From positions 57,481 to 110,211 of the forward strand of contig KI543228.1 in NCBI GenBank assembly GCA_000496235.1: a stretch of DNA of 52,731 nt, in the 5' to 3' direction. Below are positions 50,113 to 52,731 of the stretch, piece after piece; the stretch's first letter is position 1; each line of letters starts with the position of its first letter. The notes under the pieces are model-generated. The model had not been told where the DNA came from and made no database searches. It worked only from the letters and a program-made list of their open reading frames with translations. The translations under genes were made by a program, and so were the position numbers. This DNA comes from an uncultured archaeon A07HR60. GTDB lineage: Archaea > Halobacteriota > Halobacteria > Halobacteriales > Haloferacaceae.

Positions 50113-52731
50113 ATGTCGGACGAAAGTATCCACGTCGCGGACGTCAGCCAGGGGCAGGCGGGCGCCTCCGAAGACGACCCGGGGGAGTCTGTTGAGCTTC
50201 CAGTGGTGGACCTGCTGACGGGCCGCGGATTCGTGACGGGCAAATCCGGCGGCGGAAAGAGTATTCTCGAAGGCACACCAGTTCACACTGAGTCCGGGCG
50301 ACGACCGATAGAAGAGGTGACGCGCGGTGATTCCGTGCTGTCGCTGAATACGGACAGTTACGAACAAGAGTATAGAGAGGTCAAACAGCAGATCGAACAC
50401 GTAGACGACCAGCTCGTCGAGATTACGCTCGAAGACGGGACACAGGTGGTCGGGACTGAAGACCACAGTTTCCTCACGGCCGATGGGCTCGATATCGAGC
50501 CGGTCCGCGGCGAGCACGTCGAACCTGGCGTGTGGATGCCGGTCGCTCGGAGCCTTCCGAGTGCGGGGTCCGTCACCGAAGTTGATCTCGAGCAGTACGT
50601 GATGGGTGATTCTGGATCGGTGGCTCCCGCACAGCGTGACGACCACCGCTCGTCCCGCGGGGGAGACGACACCCTGGTTTTGGGATTCGATGTTGGCTGG
50701 GAGATCGGCCTCTTTCTCGGGGCAAACGGCCGCACTGACGACGAGACTGTCAGGATTGAATCTCCCAGTGAGGCCGTCGAAAGCCGACTTCAGGATCGAA
50801 ACTACGACATCAGCACAGCGCCGGCAGTGAAGTCGGATCGGGGACTGGCAGGGCTTTTTGTCGCGCAGTTCTCGCCGACAGCCGACTGGACGATGCCCGG
50901 CTGGGTTTTTGACGCACCAGCCGACTTTCGCGAGGGTGTGGTCTCCGGGCTGTACGACGCGACTCAGACCACCGTCGAGGGACAGCCGGGATTCGGCTCG
51001 GTGTCCCGCGCGGTGGCGTCCGCAGTTCGTGAACTCCTCCGACAGTGTTCGGTTTCCGTGCGGACGCTTAGCCGTGACGCACCGGACACACAGCCTGAAA
51101 AAGAAGGGCGGGTCACGATTGCGGTCCCTGCCGACCAGGTCAGTCAGTTCGCAGAGATACTTGCTCCTGCCCGACGGTTAGAGTTCTCGGTCACGGGGCC
51201 CACGAATCGAGGGGGCTCGCTGACAGATGACGGACCAACGAGCGATTGTATCCCGGGTGGTCGAGCCCTCATCGACGCCGCGGTGAGTGAGTGCCCCTCG
51301 AAGACACCGCCGCTCACTGACGGTGGTATTCAACACCGCGAGACCAGCAAGACCAATATCGGGGCTGCAGATGGACATCTGTCGACACCCCGCCCACTCG
51401 ACCGATCGGTGTTCAACCGACTCGTCGACGAACACGACATCCAGGGTCGCACGGAAGCGTTTGGGCAGTCGGGAATCGAATGGCAACGGGTCGTTTCGGT
51501 CGATACGCTAGACCGAACAGCTCGTGTGTACGATCTCGACGTTCGTCACAACGACAACTTCGTCGCCGACGGTGTGTTCGTCCACAATTCAAACACGGTC
51601 TCGGTCGTGATTGAGCGGCTGTTGAAGAACGGCCATCCATGTCTCGTCGTGGATCTCGAGGGCGAATACTACGGGCTGAAAGAAGACTACGAGGTTCTGC
51701 ACGCGGGTGCTGACGACGAGTGTGATATCGTCGTTTCTCCAGAACACGCCGAGAAGCTCGCCACACTGGCACTCGAGCAGAACGTGCCGATCATCCTGGA
51801 TCTGTCGGGGTACTTGGAGGAAGACGCGGCCAAAGAGTTGCTGTTGAAGACGACTCAGCAGCTGTTCGCCAAAGAGAAAAAACTGAGAAAGCCGTTCCTG
51901 ATGGTCTTAGAGGAGTGTCACGAGTTCATGCCAGAAGGAGGCGGACTGGACGAAACCGGGCGGATGCTCATCAAAGTGGGCAAACGCGGCCGGAAACACG
52001 GGCTGGGGATCGTCGGGATCAGCCAGCGTCCGGCCGATGTAAAGAAAGACTTCATCACTCAGTGTGATTGGCTCGTCTGGCATCGCCTCACCTGGGATAA
52101 CGACACGACGGTGGTGAGCCGGATTCTGGGCTCTGGGTACGCCAACGCCGTCGAAGACCTCGGTGACGGGGAGGCGTTCATGATGACCGACTGGGACGAG
52201 CGGATACGACGGGTGCAGTTTCACCGGAAAGATACCTTCGACGCCGGGGCGACACCTGGTCTCGACGATGTCGAACGCCCGGAGTTGAAGAGTGTGAGCG
52301 GGGATCTGGTAACGGAACTCGAGTCTATCTCCGAAGAACAAGCCCGCCGTGAGTCTCAACTCGCGGATCTCCAGCAGGAACTGGATAAGAAACGCCAGCA
52401 CATCAGTCAGCTGGAACGCGAACTCGAAGAGGCACGAGATCTCAGCCAGATGGCCGATCGCTTCTCACAGGCCCTCCTCGGGAAGGCGGAGGCACCGCAC
52501 CGCCAGACGGCTGGGCCGGGCCCACGGGATCTCACACAGCCGAATTCGCGTGCTGAAACGAGCAAGACAGTCGAGTCGGCCGACGCTTCCGACTCCACGG
52601 CTGATCGCGCCGGTGACGAGTCGACCGCTGATGTGGCCGAAACCACCGATGCGCCGGACAATGCCATGGACCAGCCTGCTACCTCTGCCGAGGGCGAGTC
52701 TGAATCGTCCGCGCCTGGATCCGCAGACAGC
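50113..52731 (+). CDS. HerA/DUF87-type ATPase with in-frame intein, C-terminus cut by window edge
   Basis: The frame is open to the right edge (873 residues visible). The host protein joins residues 1-49 and 493 onward. Walker A is formed only after splicing: GKSGGGK ends at residue 49 and S-N-T follows the intein, giving G-x4-G-K-S. Walker B is FLMVLEECHEF, and GISQRPADVKKDFITQCDWL with RLTWDNDTTVVSRIL fits the sensor region of HerA-like hexameric ATPases. After the ATPase core is a long coiled coil (ARRESQLADLQQELDKKRQH) and an acidic tail. HerA proteins translocate DNA; some work with NurA in end resection, but NurA is not in view. Start ATG 50113 has a possible TATA about 30 bases upstream. 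Confidence 0.92.
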   Translation, partial: MSDESIHVADVSQGQAGASEDDPGESVELPVVDLLTGRGFVTGKSGGGKSILEGTPVHTESGRRPIEEVTRGDSVLSLNTDSYEQEYREVKQQIEHVDDQLVEITLEDGTQVVGTEDHSFLTADGLDIEPVRGEHVEPGVWMPVARSLPSAGSVTEVDLEQYVMGDSGSVAPAQRDDHRSSRGGDDTLVLGFDVGWEIGLFLGANGRTDDETVRIESPSEAVESRLQDRNYDISTAPAVKSDRGLAGLFVAQFSPTADWTMPGWVFDAPADFREGVVSGLYDATQTTVEGQPGFGSVSRAVASAVRELLRQCSVSVRTLSRDAPDTQPEKEGRVTIAVPADQVSQFAEILAPARRLEFSVTGPTNRGGSLTDDGPTSDCIPGGRALIDAAVSECPSKTPPLTDGGIQHRETSKTNIGAADGHLSTPRPLDRSVFNRLVDEHDIQGRTEAFGQSGIEWQRVVSVDTLDRTARVYDLDVRHNDNFVADGVFVHNSNTVSVVIERLLKNGHPCLVVDLEGEYYGLKEDYEVLHAGADDECDIVVSPEHAEKLATLALEQNVPIILDLSGYLEEDAAKELLLKTTQQLFAKEKKLRKPFLMVLEECHEFMPEGGGLDETGRMLIKVGKRGRKHGLGIVGISQRPADVKKDFITQCDWLVWHRLTWDNDTTVVSRILGSGYANAVEDLGDGEAFMMTDWDERIRRVQFHRKDTFDAGATPGLDDVERPELKSVSGDLVTELESISEEQARRESQLADLQQELDKKRQHISQLERELEEARDLSQMADRFSQALLGKAEAPHRQTAGPGPRDLTQPNSRAETSKTVESADASDSTADRAGDESTADVAETTDAPDNAMDQPATSAEGESESSAPGSADS
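50260..51588 (+). mobile_element. Intein (443 aa) inserted in the Walker A motif; homing endonuclease motifs degenerate
   Basis: Intein from Ser50 to Asn492 of the precursor. Splicing motifs are complete: block A SILEGTPVHTESGRRPIEEV, then GD-x-V-L-S; block B GTEDHSFLT (T-x2-H); block F ARVYDLDVRHNDNFVADG; block G VFVHN, penultimate His and last Asn, followed by Ser+1. Between them is a DOD-type endonuclease region: motif 1 EIGLFLGANG (50701-50730) and motif 2 VSGLYDATQ (50941-50967), followed by the usual helix FGSVSRAVASAVRELLRQC. The acidic residues expected in LGxxLGDG and GLxDADG are absent, so DNA cleavage is probably lost while splicing should remain. Confidence 0.93.

Noticed and set aside
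1-52731. CRISPR array, prophage or active transposase
   Set aside because: No regularly spaced repeats, phage structural genes, integrase or transposase reading frame were seen.

Overview
The window is chromosomal DNA of a halophilic archaeon (class Halobacteria). Evidence: predicted proteins are acidic; many genes start directly at or within a few bases of the transcript start, with a TATA element about 25-30 bases upstream; and it carries archaeal genes such as a TFB transcription factor, RNase P component 4, archaeal KorAB, a UbaA E1 enzyme, a PssA-type lipid synthase, a halocyanin and an archaeal SRP RNA. I cannot name the genus. There is no prophage, CRISPR array, rRNA or recognisable tRNA.

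Layout. 1-8.7 kb: a partial RIO-like kinase, an acyl-CoA dehydrogenase, an ABC-2 exporter, two bPH2 membrane proteins of YdbS/YdbT type, a VOC protein, a DUF2071 protein, and two very small membrane proteins. 8.9-12.7 kb: a two-module VOC dioxygenase-like protein, an Old-Yellow-Enzyme oxidoreductase with a terminal cysteine cluster, and two small membrane proteins. 12.9-13.2 kb: SRP RNA, recognised by its helix-8 core. 13.4-18.5 kb: PssA-like lipid synthase, then halocyanin, SafE-like protein and CcoI-like copper ATPase. 18.7-24.7 kb: gatCA, tfb, a Nudix hydrolase, msrA, ribH and an aminotransferase. 25-30.9 kb: an HTH/Zn-ribbon regulator, a sugar nucleotidyltransferase, a ribbon-helix-helix protein, menF, and an RsmF-type methyltransferase split from its PUA-like domain. 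31.1-33.2 kb: a ubiquitin-like modifier, its E1 (UbaA) and a JAMM protease. 33.5-39 kb: a second acyl-CoA dehydrogenase, copper chaperone and CopA ATPase, and a Gly/Met-rich protein. 39.2-44.5 kb: two GT4 glycosyltransferases, rnp4, a YhbY-like protein, and chorismate synthase. 44.8-49.7 kb: korAB, an Lrp regulator and a Y-family polymerase. 50.1 kb to the end: a HerA/DUF87 ATPase carrying an intein inside its Walker A motif.

The most striking points are these. (1) The HerA-like P-loop is split by a 443-residue intein exactly between the catalytic Lys and Ser, and both LAGLIDADG motifs of the intein have lost their acidic residues. (2) The ubiquitin-like protein ends in Gly-Gly-Gln-Ala, so two residues must be trimmed before E1 activation, and E1 and JAMM protease genes lie within 2 kb. 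(3) Five short hairpins related to IS200/IS605 ends lie in intergenic gaps, all in one orientation, and another dispersed repeat has two copies. (4) Two promoters 9 kb apart share an almost identical palindrome over the TATA box. (5) Copper handling appears twice: a halocyanin/SafE/CcoI set and a CopZ/CopA set with a Met-rich neighbour.
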